From: Lolium rigidum
Lineage: Eukaryota; Streptophyta; Magnoliopsida; Poales; Poaceae
NCBI RefSeq assembly: GCF_022539505.1
Contig: NC_061510.1
Span: 264,749,687-264,813,686 of the forward strand
Direction: 5' to 3'
Length of the DNA stretch: 64,000 bases
Shown here: piece by piece, positions 9,256 to 20,869 of the stretch
Layout of the letters: each line of letters starts with the position of its first letter
Position numbering within the stretch: position 1 is the stretch's first letter
Position numbers and translations under genes: made by a program
The notes under the pieces: model-generated
Told to the model about the DNA's origin: nothing
What the model saw: the letters and a program-made list of their open reading frames with translations, nothing else
The model's database searches: none

Positions 9256-10218
9256 TAATAAAAAGAAAACAACACACTAATGTGTGGTAAACCAAAAATC
9301 CCTACTTTGCAAAGTTGCATATGTGCAAAAGGGGGGCAATGCATGCATTATTCAGAAGTTGACTGTGGTTTTCGTAGTGTAACCAATTAATTAAGCTTAC
9401 ATATGGGAAGAGGCTAGCGAGGCGAACTCAAGCAGCTATGGTTCCAATGTTGTCAAGTTTGAAGTGGACATTGCATGAAGCTTGCTCAAATTAATGGGTA
9501 GAAAGCCAAAAGCAGTCCATATTTATTCTATATGTGTGTGAATAATAACTCTTCACCCCAAACCTCTATGTATGATAGGGTTTTATATTTTTTACTTGTT
9601 AGTAGTAAGTACATGTCATGTGATGGCTCCATGCACATGTTTCACAACTTTTTTTTTTGATTTGTTTCTACCTCATTTGGTTGGTTTCAAATTTGCTCAA
9701 ACTTCCTATATATGCGCGCAATGTTGTACTATTGGGACCCATGTTTGGGCTTTGTTTGTGGTACCACACTTGCAGGTACCTCCAAGTATTTTATTCCCAA
9801 AAATTATGAATTCTAATTAAATGGTGAACTATAAACTGATCATCTAAAGTTGGAAAATAAAATCCATATATAGCTACACATCGAGATATGTGTATAAGGT
9901 AGACAAACTGCATTGCCACACATGCCTTATATAAGTTTGTTTTTTCCCTAATCACCCCACGGTTGTGACATTGTCAATGTTGTCATGATAAATAACATTG
10001 CGAGACTTTCCATCTTATTCTTTTTTGTAGAAATGATTGTCCCATTATGGCAAACGTCCCCATTCGTTTTTCAAATTAAGTAAACGTTATAGGATGAAAA
10101 TTCATTGAAGTGACAAATTTTCTAGATTTCTAACTATTTTAGCTCATTCAAACAAGTTTGCAATAGGCCGACACTGTTGTCCAGTTGACAATTTTAGAGT
10201 ACAATTTGATCAACATCA
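9256..10218. other. Non-coding, nothing supported
   Basis: AT-rich DNA with only short open frames lacking a protein-like pattern. No repeat family recognised. Confidence 0.5.
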
Positions 10219-10517
10219 CAAAAAAGTGCTTTTAAGGCTCGTAAGTAGTATCATACATGCCATGTTGGAAAAATCTAATGTGTCACATCAATTATGAGGT
10301 GAGAGATGAGAGTAGTATTATAACACATAAACCTAGAAAACTTAGAAAACTTCATGACAAATACATCATGTACACACATTTGCATTGAGATTCTACAAAA
10401 CTTTAAATATGACATAAGTATGAACCATATTATGATACTATGCATTGTGGAGGTAGTATCACAAACTAGTAGTGTATGATACTACGTACTACGTACTTCC
10501 CATTGTGACTAGTCTTA
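10219..10517. mobile_element. Possible MITE with GTAGTATCA words
   Basis: Contains several GTAGTAT/GATACTAC words in both orientations and ends CCCATTGTGACTAGTCTTA, the form of terminus seen in a common grass MITE family whose other end starts TAAGACTAG. The left terminus is not clear, so the left edge is approximate. Confidence 0.3.
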
Positions 10518-10589
10518 ATCACTCTGACCTCGCCGTCTCGCCGTCTTACTATAGTACATACTACACCCCCACTCCGTCTCTCATACATC

Positions 10590-10694
10590 GCCCCACTCGC
10601 TTCCCACTCCGTCTCTCATACAGCGGCTGCGCCCGTAGATATCTTCGAGGATCTGGGCGATTTTGACCCGCTTTTCGGCGCTCGCCGTTTCAAG
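10590..10694 (+). pseudogene. Exon-like acidic fragment
   Basis: A short open stretch reads PVDIFEDLGDFDPLFGARRF and ends at a plausible donor AAG|GTGAAG (10695). Upstream is a CT-rich leader with ACTCCGTCTCTCATAC twice (about 10570 and 10608). No start codon, acceptor or second exon was found. It resembles in style the end of exon 1 at 17897-18240. Function not recognised. Confidence 0.25.
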
Positions 10695-12275
10695 GTGAAG
10701 ACCCCAATCTTAGCATGCATGTTGGACCAATTAGGAGTACAAAATTATGTTCTAAATGTTGCTCAAACTTTCCATATAACTAATATATAACTTATACTAC
10801 GTAGGTTACACCATCGAAATAGGTATGACCAGCTGAGAAATGGGAACAATAACTTGGAACCTTTCTTACTATCGAGTGGGACGTGTGATATTGGTGTGAC
10901 CCTCCCTTTTTCTTCTTCTACATAATGGCTACATGATGGTTCTAGAAAGAAGTGTATGCTGTTGTGGTATCTCTTGACGCGAATCCCTCTAATCACAAGC
11001 GTTAGATTTTGGAAACCAACGGTTAGTACTGCTGTTACATGTCTAGTTCAAAACTGGTGCATTTTGTATGTTGTTGTAGTAGTCTAGTAGATAGATTCAG
11101 ATGCATGGTCAGGAGTGCAAACATTTCGCAACTAGTTGATCCCTCATCTTATTGTCGGATGTCACATTTCGAGTTTGTAAAAAAATGTAAATTCAAATCA
11201 TAGTCACGGGTTATGTTGTATCTTGCGCACATCTAAACATTTGTTTCAAAAAGTGACCATATGTGAGCCGTGGAAAAAAGAAAAGACCAAAGTGAATAAT
11301 ATTCCTTAACTATTCACATATCATTTGTCTTTTTTGTGCAAGCTAGAATTTTTTTTACATACTCATCTGTGGACTGTGGAGCAATACACAACATAATATG
11401 TGTCCCAGTTTTGTTTTTCTTCATATTTTTTAAAAGTGCAGAAGTGTGATATCCGATAATAGGATGCGAGTGCAACTAGTTGCAAATGAGATGCTAATGC
11501 ATGCTGATATGATACTACCTCTGTCCATAAATAGATGTATGTCTTTTGTCGTGGCCCCATCCTACTTCTGCATTTTCTTTACGGCCATTTTTGAGTAGTT
11601 GGGACCTGGACGTGATCGGACTAGTCGATACTCGATAGTAGTCGTAGTACTGTACAACTTCTGCATGTGGCGTCAGCCTCTAGAGTAGTAGTAGTACTAG
11701 CTAACGAATAGATTATATCTGGAGAAACTGACATGGCCATTGATATGACAAGACTATACTCGGATTCGGACGCATTGTAGTGACTCCATCAATGTTCCGC
11801 TATGATGGTCTATTTTACTGCTACACCGCATTGTCGACGCTGAGAGGATTCCTTGGCTTCCGCGCAAGACCCTTCCCAAAGAAGGCATCTGCTCGGCACG
11901 TTGATTCTATGTGGACGGTTCCAGCATTGCTTTATGTGTTTTTGTACAAGTATCAGATACTAGGTTTTCCTTCCCTCCATATTAGGGGTTGTTTGGTTTA
12001 GGGGATAGGTTTATGGGATGAGAGTATCCCAACCACCTGGCTAGGGATAGCCAATTTTTGTTGTTTGGTTGTGTAGGAATTGAGTGTAGGACGAGAGGTG
12101 TATTACAGTTGTAGCAAATTACTAAATCGATCTAGAAAATATGTACATGGCTTCAAGAATCTTTTTGCCGGACTGAGTAGTCCGTAAATGATGTCCTTGG
12201 AGTAGTTTGTGAGTTAAAGAACGTCCCTTTCGTCAAACTGACATGCCTTTGATTTGACAAGAGAACACTAATATT
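10695..12275. other. Non-coding with MITE-like scraps
   Basis: No gene seen. Possible scraps: a Stowaway-like end CTACCTCTGTCCATAAATAG at about 11517, and a TIR-like GGGGTTGTTTGGTTTAGGGG at about 11989. No paired ends were found for either. Confidence 0.4.
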
Positions 12276-12388
12276 TTGGACCTGAATCAGAGTGGTAAAG
12301 GCGTACAGCTCGATCAATGCAATGGTATGATGGCTATGCAGCTATACCTATATAGGAGTAGACTACTAGTAGACTTTGGGACAGAGAT

Positions 12389-12921
12389 TTGGCTTCCGCG
12401 GCCGACCCCGAACAAGAATTCTTTTACATTGCCCATCTTTTCACCGACATTGAATCGTCTGAAACTTGGGGTCCGCTCGTGGCAGGACCAACCATCAATG
12501 GCCCAAAGTCTTATGTGCTCCCGCCCTTTGATTTTGGATGGACGGACAAGATTGCCCGGTCCCATCCCTGTCCCGTTCGTTCCGAGCTTTCATCCTCCTC
12601 CCCGGGAACCCTCCCCGAAGAGCTCTACACCGACCCCTTCTATCCCCACCTGCTTGTCCCTTCCTTCTTCCTCCAGCCGATTCATCCATCGTTCAACAAG
12701 TTGTCTAAGAAGAACATGAAGAAGTGTAAGAAGAGGAAGGAGGCGTTGTTGTACCGAGACTAAATCCGCGGTGAAATCCATCCCGCTGAAAGTCCCGCAA
12801 ACTCCGACTTTGAAAGTGTACCAGCGGCGCCGGCGGACGAGGCATGTCCGCGCTTCCATCGCAAGCCTCGGCCTCGGCTTCGGGCTTGTTGGGTCGGGCG
12901 CAGTAATCCAGACAAGAGTCC
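12389..12921 (+). pseudogene. Decayed exon of unrecognised gene (module gene, 5' part)
   Basis: An open frame from 12389 (the first codon is TTG, so the true start is upstream or lost) reads EQEFFYIAHLFTDIESSETW, then YVLPPFDFGWTDKIARS, then a Lys-rich KKNMKKCKKRKEALLYRD and a stop at 12761-12763. One base out of frame, coding resumes as RGEIHPAESPANSDFES through RLRACWVGRSNPDKSP to a donor at 12922 (GTAGGT). So the exon carries one frameshift. The following 13.0-13.5 kb modules and the 16.2-17.2 kb exons probably belong to the same gene. I do not recognise the family. Confidence 0.4.
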
Positions 12922-13500
12922 TGGTAGGTTTTTATCGCCATGTGCTTTCTTTACCCCCGTGAACGCAGATTACAGCAAGGCAAACAGATCCAACTATTTT
13001 TTTTACCCGGGAGAACCAGCTATTTGACCGTCTTTCTTCCAGGGCCGCCCATTCAAGTGTCGCCCTTCCTACCGATGCCGAGAAATCGACCGTGTTTCGC
13101 CAAGATGGTGGGTACGAAGCTCCCCGGTATGTTTCCATCGCCATGCCGAAGTTTCTCTGCCTTTCGGCTCGGCTAGCGGATCAAACAATTTAACCGTCTT
13201 TCTTCCATGGCGGCTGGTTTCAGCGCCATTCCTACCCAAGTTGAGAAATCGCTCGTTTCTCGCCAACCCAGTGGGTACGAAGCCCCCGGGTATGTTTCCA
13301 TCGCCATGCCGGATTTTCGTTGAGTCCTTGGCTGGCGGCGGTGCCAACTAAACCGGCTATCATCTTCCGGGGCCGACGGTTCCAGGCTCGTGCTTTCTAC
13401 CGCAGGATCCACTTCGTACTTAGCTATCGAGGACCCGTTGTTTGATGAGCACTTGTTAGCTCTCAAGAGCATTAATAATGTATGCACTATATAATATATA
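12922..13500 (+). repeat. Tandem exon-intron modules
   Basis: Units of about 165 bp repeat the pattern intron (GT..GTTT.CATCGCCATG) - CCGTCTTTCTTCCA - exon. Exon copies: 13042-13124 (VALPTDAEKSTVFRQDGGYE), about 13206-13290 (FSAIPTQVEKSLVSRQPSGY), and about 13367 onward (DGSRLVLSTAGSTSYLAIED). The acceptor is CAG before the first copy but CCATGG and CCGGGG before the second and third, so two of three acceptors look destroyed. A fourth copy of the intron is at 16369-16450 with an intact acceptor. Function unknown. Confidence 0.5.
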
Positions 13501-15446
13501 TCCATTGCTTTTTTTTCTTCCTCTTCATCTCCGTACTGCATGAGGGCTTCTTTAATTCGTAGGACTTCTATAAGAATTGTGTAGCATTTAGATCCTATGG
13601 GTTTTTTCCTACATTAGTTGTTTGATTTATAGAAATATATCCTATGTTTGTTCCTTTTTTCGAAACTAGCATAGTGGCCCTCGCAAATGCGAGGCCAATG
13701 TCTTTAATGTATTTAAAATGATTAATCGTAAATTTACAGCTTCAAGATATCCACATTTGGTTGGGGTTATACTCTCTTCTATGTTGTTCATCCGTTCTTA
13801 CTTTTTATAATTAGTTAATTGGGGAGGAAATTTTACTAAATTGTATTGCAATATTTTGTTGAACAGATGGATGTACAACGTATTGAACTGGATTTATCAG
13901 CTAGGAAATACTTTCCATGTTTTATATTAGAGAATACACCTTTGAACTGTATCCACTCTAATATGTCTCTTTTGTAATTCTCAAATAAACTCATGCACTC
14001 GAAGGAAACAAATCATATATATTCCTCGACCACTGCCAAAGCCCTAGCTTACATTCTTCCTCCTGCCTAGTCTAAAATTGTTAATTTTCTAGTCATTTCT
14101 CCTCTAAGTTCTTGATGGATGTTATGTATTGTTCTCATCGAAGTTGGGAAGATAACATCATCGCTAGGTCCAAGGGACTAACTGAAAAGTGATAGTTTAA
14201 TTAAGTTTGCTTTTACCATATCTATATAACCATATAATATCCTGTCATATAATATGTTTCTTGCTTTAGGTTCATTTTAGGATGTAAAAGAAAATAAATA
14301 TATTGCATTTACCAATTGATTTTAAATATATTTAGTCTTGGTCTCTATCTCGTTATTAATGACATATTAATTGTCACATATATAGCATCGTTGTCTTTGT
14401 TTTTTAGCAAACTATGAGCTAGAGACTACCGATCGTGTTATTGTTCAAGCTGACATGCATAATTTATACTGAAATCAAAATTTTCAGTACAAAAATCCTA
14501 CGCATCAGCCGATGAGCGTTACACCGGCCGCTATCGCAATCGAACAGTCGATCAAGATATAGTTTAAACATGCATGCATGCTCCCTGAAGAGTTTACATA
14601 GGGCTAGCTATTTTTTATCGGTGTATCAGCTAGCTATACACCTCTTAGGATTATGCATAGCGACGGATTTTTCGTGCGGGCACCCCAGGCATGTGTCTAG
14701 GCTCGGTGGCGCTTTTTACAGGGAACTCCGAAAATCATTAGTTCATATTTTTTAGCATACGTGGATTAACCCGGTGCCTCAAAAAACACTCTTATATTGC
14801 TTCTAATATATAACAAATAAATTTGTGCATAATAGACCTGAGTCAGACATCAAATAGCTCCGACTCACTACGTAAGAATCCACATAAAATCGTAGTGTGG
14901 CAATCGTCAGTGTAAACCACAAACAAATACATATTTTATGTCTTATTTTTATATGTTACGGAAATATATTTTTTTATATTGTTTCTATTTTTCTTATGTT
15001 CTTCCCGGCTTCTGAATTAAGACAAAATTTCCATGATGAAAAATCATCGAAGGTTGCGAACATACAGTGGTCGTAGACCATAGAGAGTTAAATAGGAAAT
15101 AACGCTTCTCATATTATTATTGTAGAAATTAAAGAAATTTATATTTTATGGCCTAGCAAGTAATTCTCGTAAATATGTTGACATTTATAGGCAGGTCCTA
15201 GTTGAATTCAAACTCAATACCGACCAACTTTATTGCTGCCTTGCATATGCGTGTTTAGCATGGACTCTCTTATTGCCAAAATTAAAAGTGGGCTGATCAC
15301 TCTATCTCAAATCTTGAAGAAAGGCTTATTTGATCCCATCTAAGTCCCTGACACGTATCCATTTTTTTAAGCCTGGGTCTGGTCGCATCAAGGTACATTG
15401 AAATACGTGTACGTGCCTATGTTGCCTATGCGGTAACGTTTGAGAC
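13501..15446. other. AT-rich intron-like DNA with repeated segment
   Basis: No gene. At 13540 a MITE-like end GGGCTTCTTTAATTCGTAGG occurs without a clear partner. A ~75-bp segment at 14749-14825 (GTGGATTAACC.GGTGCCTC and following A-rich tract) recurs at 15634-15700, inside the LINE 3' region, suggesting a second LINE 3' scrap here. Confidence 0.4.
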
Positions 15447-16110
15447 TTTTTTTTTTTCTAAAAAACGAAACGTGTGTGCATGTAAAAATATATCTACACG
15501 TAACGTTGGCATATTAAATCAAACCCATTAGCGTGCCGTAAATTTACTTATGTACACATATATTGTTGTACGTAACACTTCTTATCTTTTAATCTTATAC
15601 GTTCAAACTAATATCATTGGTTAATATTTTTGTAGCATATGTGGATTAACCTAGTGCCTCAAAAAACATATTTATTTTGCTTTTAGTATATAATAGATGG
15701 GGGACATATCACAGCCTCTGCATCAAAATGATGTATATGGCTGCTTTATTGCTTTCTTCAGTTCATACACAAATTATGACAACTTCTCACGGATCAGCTA
15801 GAGTCGACACAAAGATCCACCAACGAAACATAGAAAACAAGCGGGTGCCAAAAAGGCAAAAACACATCAGTAAGTAATTCTATGAGGAAACCGCCAGCCA
15901 CCCCGGCCGTAAAAATCCCGTGCGGCCGTCTCTAGTCGGCTGCACCCGTACTCCATGATATCCCGCTGATCCTCGGGCCGGAGATAAGAAACATACGGAT
16001 CTAGTGAATAATCATAGGGATAACCTGCAAGAAGGGATGAGATTTGGGTTTATTAAACACGACTTCATTTTGTACATTCCAAAATAGCCCATAAAATAGC
16101 GCATACACCC
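15447..16110 (-). mobile_element. LINE 3' end: ORF2 C-terminus, 3' UTR and poly(A)
   Basis: On the minus strand, 16090 to 15867 encodes the end of an L1-type ORF2: NEVVFNKPKSHPFLQVIP, then after a frame change YLRPEDQRDIMEYGCSRLET and GRGGWRFPHRITY followed by a stop (15867-15869). About 410 bases of 3' UTR then lead to an 11-T tract at 15447-15457, the likely poly(A) tail. The WxCRN/VFN..K-like C-terminal pattern is familiar from plant LINE ORF2 ends. It is 5' truncated and lies in what looks like an intron of the module gene. Confidence 0.65.
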
Positions 16111-16215
16111 TCTCTAATGTATACAAAATCCTATGCTTTTCCTAATCTTATGATTTTCATATCCTGTGAATGAAAAAGGATCCCTGATTCGTTACTGGTG
16201 AATTTTTCCATGCAG

Positions 16216-17166
16216 GAAGGGATTATGAGATTAAAGGGCCACAACACCACCCTTCATAACAGAAACCTCAAACTCTTGCATAGGTTTGGTATCCGGAATG
16301 CAGAATCAGAGACGAATGCTCAGTCTCCGGGAGAGGAGCAGCCAGTGCGCGTGTGTGCATCTTCGGCCGTGTATGTTTCCATTGCCGTGCCGCAGTTTCA
16401 TCGCCTCCTTGCTGGCTGCCAGATCCAACTACTTAACTGTCTTTCTTCCAGGGATGGCGGTTCCATAGTTGAAGAGGTTCCTATGGACAAGGACTTTGCA
16501 GCTCTCGTGCATATTGAAGAGGTTGGCACTCCATTTGTTTATTTCTCCCCCTCATCCGCACTCGCATACTTCATTGCTGTTGAATTTGCAATGCAGGATG
16601 TGATAACACGATTCTCCGCGAAACCGGACCAGATCAAGGGCCACAACACCATCCTTCATAAGAAAATCCGCCACCTCGTGGGCAGGTGCATTTTAAATCG
16701 TGCCATATCGGAGGAGAATGCCCGTTCCGAGCAATCTTCTTTTGATAAACGGTACTCAGACGTTCTCGCGGAGTGTAAGAAGTTGAAGAAGGAAGTCGAG
16801 GAACTACGCGCCCAGCCACCGATGAGTGTGGTCACTGACAAGGCTGGTCAGTGTGATTGCAACCGTGACTGTGAAAGTTTTCAACAGAAGTGGAGTTGCA
16901 TGCCGAACATGCGCAATATTTCGAGACGAAGTACTTGAAAGTTCGCACAGCAGTGCGATAAGTTGAAGAAGGAAGTCGAGTGTCTCCGCTCCCAAAGCAG
17001 CCAACTATTGCGACATCGGAGACCAGGGTGTGCTAATTGCAGCCAGAATTTTGGAATCGATGAAAAGTTGAATTTGGCTTTGTTGTGCAATATAGCAAGA
17101 CCTGTTCCTCCTCTCGCCTTCGTCTTTTGGCATAATTGCTTTGTCTTCGCATTGACTCCCGAATGA
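16216..17166 (+). pseudogene. Coiled-coil 3' exons of the module gene
   Basis: Exon A (about 16216-16362, after TGCAG) and exon B (16604-16938, after TGCAG) are duplicates: both carry KGHNT.LH, reading IMRLKGHNTTLHNRNLKLLH and PDQIKGHNTILHKKIRHL. Between them is a copy of the tandem intron and an exon at 16451-16522 (DGGSIVEEVPMDKDFAALVH). Exon B continues YSDVLAECKKLKKEVEELRA and a Cys-rich tail. A further copy at 16952-17166 reads CDKLKKEVECLRSQSSQLLR and CANCSQNFGIDE. Heptad-like Leu/Lys/Glu spacing predicts a coiled coil. A stop at 16936-16938 separates the repeats. Family not recognised; probably a decayed host gene or a transposon-captured one. Confidence 0.45.
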
Positions 17167-17790
17167 TTCGTATATTTCGACGGTTTCTGAATTATGTACA
17201 ACTTTTGTAATATTGGTCAAACTAGTTTTGACCAGGGTTTGTGTAGGGTGGTTGAATTTTTTTGGTTGGTCCAAATTGTGTTGTGTGGTCCAAATGTGAT
17301 GTATCATCACACCACCATGTGCCCCGCCACCCCCAGGTTTTGGTAATGCCATTCTCGATACATGCTTCATAGAAGGAACATACATTTTTTCCGTTAGGGC
17401 ATGACAATTTTGAAAAATTCAAACAAAAATGGGAAGAGAGAATGGTAACATCATTTTCCATGTGATGCCCCCGTGCCAAATTTTGGTTCATTTTAAGAAT
17501 GTAAGGTGACAAATTACTCGAGGAAGCTAGTTGGAGTAGACGGGCATGACCGGATTGGCATAGGGGATTTATTTTTTGAAGGATGTTATTTTTCATGGAC
17601 AATATCTGACACAAACAATAAAATGTTAAGGTCTCATATTATTCTGAATGATTGTGAATTACTTATGACGTTTGGAAGTATTGGTATACGTGAGAATCGA
17701 GTACATGCACGACTTCACGCGTCCACAACTAATCGGCCTCATCGTCTCGTCGCGTCCACAACTAATGCCATTCTCGATACGAGAGTCGAG
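17167..17790. other. Non-coding; short promoter-proximal duplication
   Basis: No gene. CGCGTCCACAACTAAT occurs twice (about 17719 and 17752), and related CCTCATCGTCTC words occur at about 17737 and 17809, just upstream of a TATA box. Confidence 0.45.
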
Positions 17791-17792
17791 GC

Positions 17793-17799
17793 TATAAAA
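17793..17799 (+). promoter_or_regulatory. TATA box of the acidic two-exon pseudogene
   Basis: TATAAAA about 100 bp upstream of the ATG at 17897, within a CG-rich, TC-rich leader. The spacing fits a plant core promoter. Confidence 0.4.
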
Positions 17800-17896
17800 T
17801 AATCGACCTCATCGTCTCTCGCGAGCTCGTCCTCTCCCTCCCATCAACTCACCGCACCTCCGAGGCATCGACTTCCTCGTTTCCAACCGCAGAAGC

Positions 17897-18978
17897 ATGA
17901 AGACAGGTCTTGCGTACGAGGCGGAGCAATCGGCGGCCGCTCGCGCAGAGGATGCCTCTCGCGGTAGTGGCCGCCGCGGCGGGTGAGGCTTCACCGGGCA
18001 CCCAGGCCGCTCGTCTCCTCTCGCTTGTCCGATTCTTCGACCTCGGTCGAAACGGGCGTCCCGGCCGTCGAGGAGAAGGTGGATAGCAACGCCGTTGCTC
18101 CCGCCGAAGATCCGCAAGGCGTTGCAGGCCACCACGGCGAGGTCTTCCTAGACCCGGTGCCGGACGCGGACCTCGACCCCTTCGACGATTTCGGCCCAAA
18201 CGTTCAGTTCCTGTGAGGATGTCGAGGGTGACGACGAGGAGGTACCGCTCTTTACCGAAACTGTCCCGATCCTTTTTGTGTCATATTACTGTTCGCGTGG
18301 TTTGCACGAACCTGGTTCTTGATTGATTTGATCCCCTACCTTGTTCTTGTAGACGTACTTGATTCTACGGTTCGTACGGTCAGATTCTAGTTTAATTTCG
18401 ACTAATCTGCCATGTAGTTGGCTTGATTTGTCATATAATTAATTTATGTGTTCATACTTAGTGGACTTGCAATTGTTGTGGCTTATGTTCATTGCTGTTC
18501 ATAGGGTTTTCTCGTGATTTAGTATGATTTCTTCTGCCATTTACTTGTTCTACACATTTAATTTTAGGGTTTCTAAGGTTTGCTTATGATAGTGCAGTAT
18601 TTATTCGATCTTTCATTAAGCACCTGATTATTATGTACTTTATAATTCACAGGAATATTCTGATGACATGGACGACAACAAGGAGCGCAGGGACCGTAAG
18701 AGCCGCTACGTTCAAGCGGCCGAAGGGTGGTGAAATTCGCTTTCCGCATGCGCGGGGAGCTATTTTGCCCATTCTCGTGGCAAAATCCTCCGTAAGGACA
18801 TCCGCAGCCCGATCCAAAGATGCGACGGGTGTAGGCCTAAGTACATCGGGGAAGCACCGCCCCGCAACCAAGGCCAAGCACGCAAGCATATGGCCTCTTC
18901 CTCCGTAATTACGTCTTGCCCGGCTTGTTCCCGACCAACGCCCCCGCCGCTGGCCCTCATGCTCCCGGTCCCGTTTAA
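17897..18978 (+). pseudogene. Two-exon acidic protein gene, frameshifted
   Basis: Exon 1 starts at ATG 17897 (MKTGLAYEAEQSAAARAEDA), meets an early stop near 17985, and in another frame reads VETGVPAVEEKVDSNAVAPA and VFLDPVPDADLDPFDDFGPN up to a donor GAG|GTACCG near 18241. Exon 2 begins after CACAG at 18653 (EYSDDMDDNKERRDRKSRYV) and shifts frame near 18730 to SYFAHSRGKILRKDIRSPIQ and RCDGCRPKYIGEAPPR. At least two frame breaks, so non-functional as read. The CxxC plus basic stretch hints at nucleic-acid binding, but I do not recognise the family. Confidence 0.45.
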
Positions 18979-19145
18979 AGTTCATATGTGTAATCTTATT
19001 CCCTTTGGAAGTTCAAGTATTAAACTCTACTAGTACAACCGTGGTGGTCTTGTGATGGTAGTACTCTTTTGATGCATTTGTGATGTAGTAGTACGAAGTA
19101 CTAGTATTTTTTTTTGAAATGGTATAGTACTATCTAAGAAAAGTA

Positions 19146-19200
19146 CTCCCTTCGATTCACATTCATTTTACACCAAGAAATATGGATCGGAGTGAGGGAG
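19146..19200. mobile_element. Stowaway-type MITE, internally deleted
   Basis: CTCCCTTCGATTCACATTCA at the left and GGATCGGAGTGAGGGAG at the right form terminal inverted repeats around a very short core, flanked on both sides by the TA target duplication (19144-19145 and 19201-19202). The total of 55 bp is far shorter than the usual size, so most of the interior is lost. Confidence 0.7.
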
Positions 19201-19202
19201 TA

Positions 19203-20009
19203 AATTAAACATGGCATCTCGTGCATGAAGCTTGACATATCGATCAGGTTGGCTAGAATGGCAATACAATGCTGCTCATTAGGCAAATGCATGCCATGTA
19301 AAGAAGTCTATACTGACATAAAAAAAGACTACATTGGGGATTAGAGTCAATTGGGGCATCTACAATACAGTAAAATCTTGCTTGTAGCTGATTTTGGCTA
19401 AGAGGGTTTTACTCACATTACACGTGCCACTTTCCTTGTCTCGCAAAACAAGTTCCAATAAAGGAAGAGGAAAGAAAAGGACATTGTGGGCGAGATTGAA
19501 CACCTTTTTTATGTGTTAAGCCGAGGCCTCGTTTAGCCGAGGATTTCGACTTAGGCCTAACAGCTCAAGCACACCCACAAATAAATCTCCTTGCGCGCAC
19601 CACCGTCAGCAAAAATAACAAAATTAGCACGCAAGATTAAGAACGAAGTGAATTTAATTAACTTGGTTAGCTTTTCAAGCAATATATTCAGAGAAAGAGC
19701 ACACATGTTCGGCTCGAAATAATCGTAAGAGAAGAACAATAAATCTAAGGCACCCCACTTCATCGGAAGAAGGGGCGCGACAACGCATGGATTCATACCT
19801 TGAGTCGACGCCGGCTCGTAGAAGGGCGGCCGCGCTCGAGGATGCCGGCGACGTCTCCACCTCGGTATCACATGTGATCGCTTCTCGACGGGCGGTGCGC
19901 CACGCCATGTAGAAGATCTATCAAAAGAGGAGAGCCCGATGACGCTACTGACGCCTCAACCTTGATAGCACCGGCCCGTTGCTCCGCACCGAGATGCGCC
20001 ACATGCAAG
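19203..20009. other. Non-coding
   Basis: No supported gene. GGGGCATCTACAATACAG at about 19353 resembles a Harbinger-type terminus, but no partner end was found. A GC-rich patch at 19790-19990 has no coherent frame. Confidence 0.4.
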
Positions 20010-20862
20010 ATTTAGCGGATGCGCCAATTTCAGTAGATATGTCATGATCGTTGTAACAAATTTCACCGTGATGATGATTTGATCCGGCACTCGGCCTTGA
20101 ACACAAGTACTAGTACAGTCTCACAATTTTTTTATCATTATACTTTGCGAGATTTAGCGGATGCGCCAATTTTAGAGATATGTCATGATCGTTGTAACGA
20201 ATTTCAACGTGATGATGATTTGATCCCGCACTCGGCCTTGAACATAAGTACTAGTACATTCTCACAATTTTTTTATCATTATACTTTGCGAGATTTAGCG
20301 GATGCGCCAAATTCATAGATAGATCATGATCATGGTAACACACTTTTCAATGTAATGATGATTTGATGTTGCACTCGACCTTGAACATAAGTCCTAGTAC
20401 GGTCTCACAATTTTTTTATCATTATACTTTGCAAGTTTTAGCGGATGCGCCCATTTAGATCATGATCATGGTAACAAATTTTAAACGTGATGATGATTTG
20501 ATGTTGCACTCGACCTTGAACAGAAGTACTACTACTGTCTCACAATTTCTTTATCATTATACTTTGCCGGATTTAGCGGATGCGCCAAATTTAGAGATAG
20601 ATCATGATCATGGTAACAAATTTTCAACGTGATGATGATTTGATGTTGCACTCGGGCTTGAACATAAGTACTAGTACGGTCACTCAAAATTTTAGCATTA
20701 TACTTTGCAACGGATGCACCAATTTCAGGTGCATGTCACCAGATCTGTGTCCGATGATGATCATGGTAGTAACCGATGTTCAACTTGATGATGATTTGAT
20801 TTTACAATCGGCCTTGAACAGAGGTACTAGTACGGTCTCACAATTTTTTATCATTATACTTG
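20010..20862. repeat. ~140-bp tandem array, six units
   Basis: Units start at about 20010, 20152, 20291, 20434, 20570 and 20706 with TTTAGCGGATGCGCC or a close variant, and share ATCATGATC.TTGTAACAAA, GTGATGATGATTTGAT, CGGCCTTGAACA.AAGTACTA and TCTCACAATTTTTTTATC. Spacing is 136-143 bp. It directly precedes a GC-rich leader, so it may be a promoter-proximal or transposon subterminal array. Confidence 0.8.
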
Positions 20863-20869
20863 GACCTTA

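Noticed and set aside
12314..12859. Minus-strand ORFs over the 12.4-kb exon
   Set aside because: The + frames resume across the frameshift and end at a donor; the minus frames show no such structure.
14749..15700. 75-bp direct repeat pair as LTRs of a small element
   Set aside because: The repeats lack TG/CA borders and tract sequences; the second copy lies in LINE 3' DNA, so a duplicated LINE tail is simpler.
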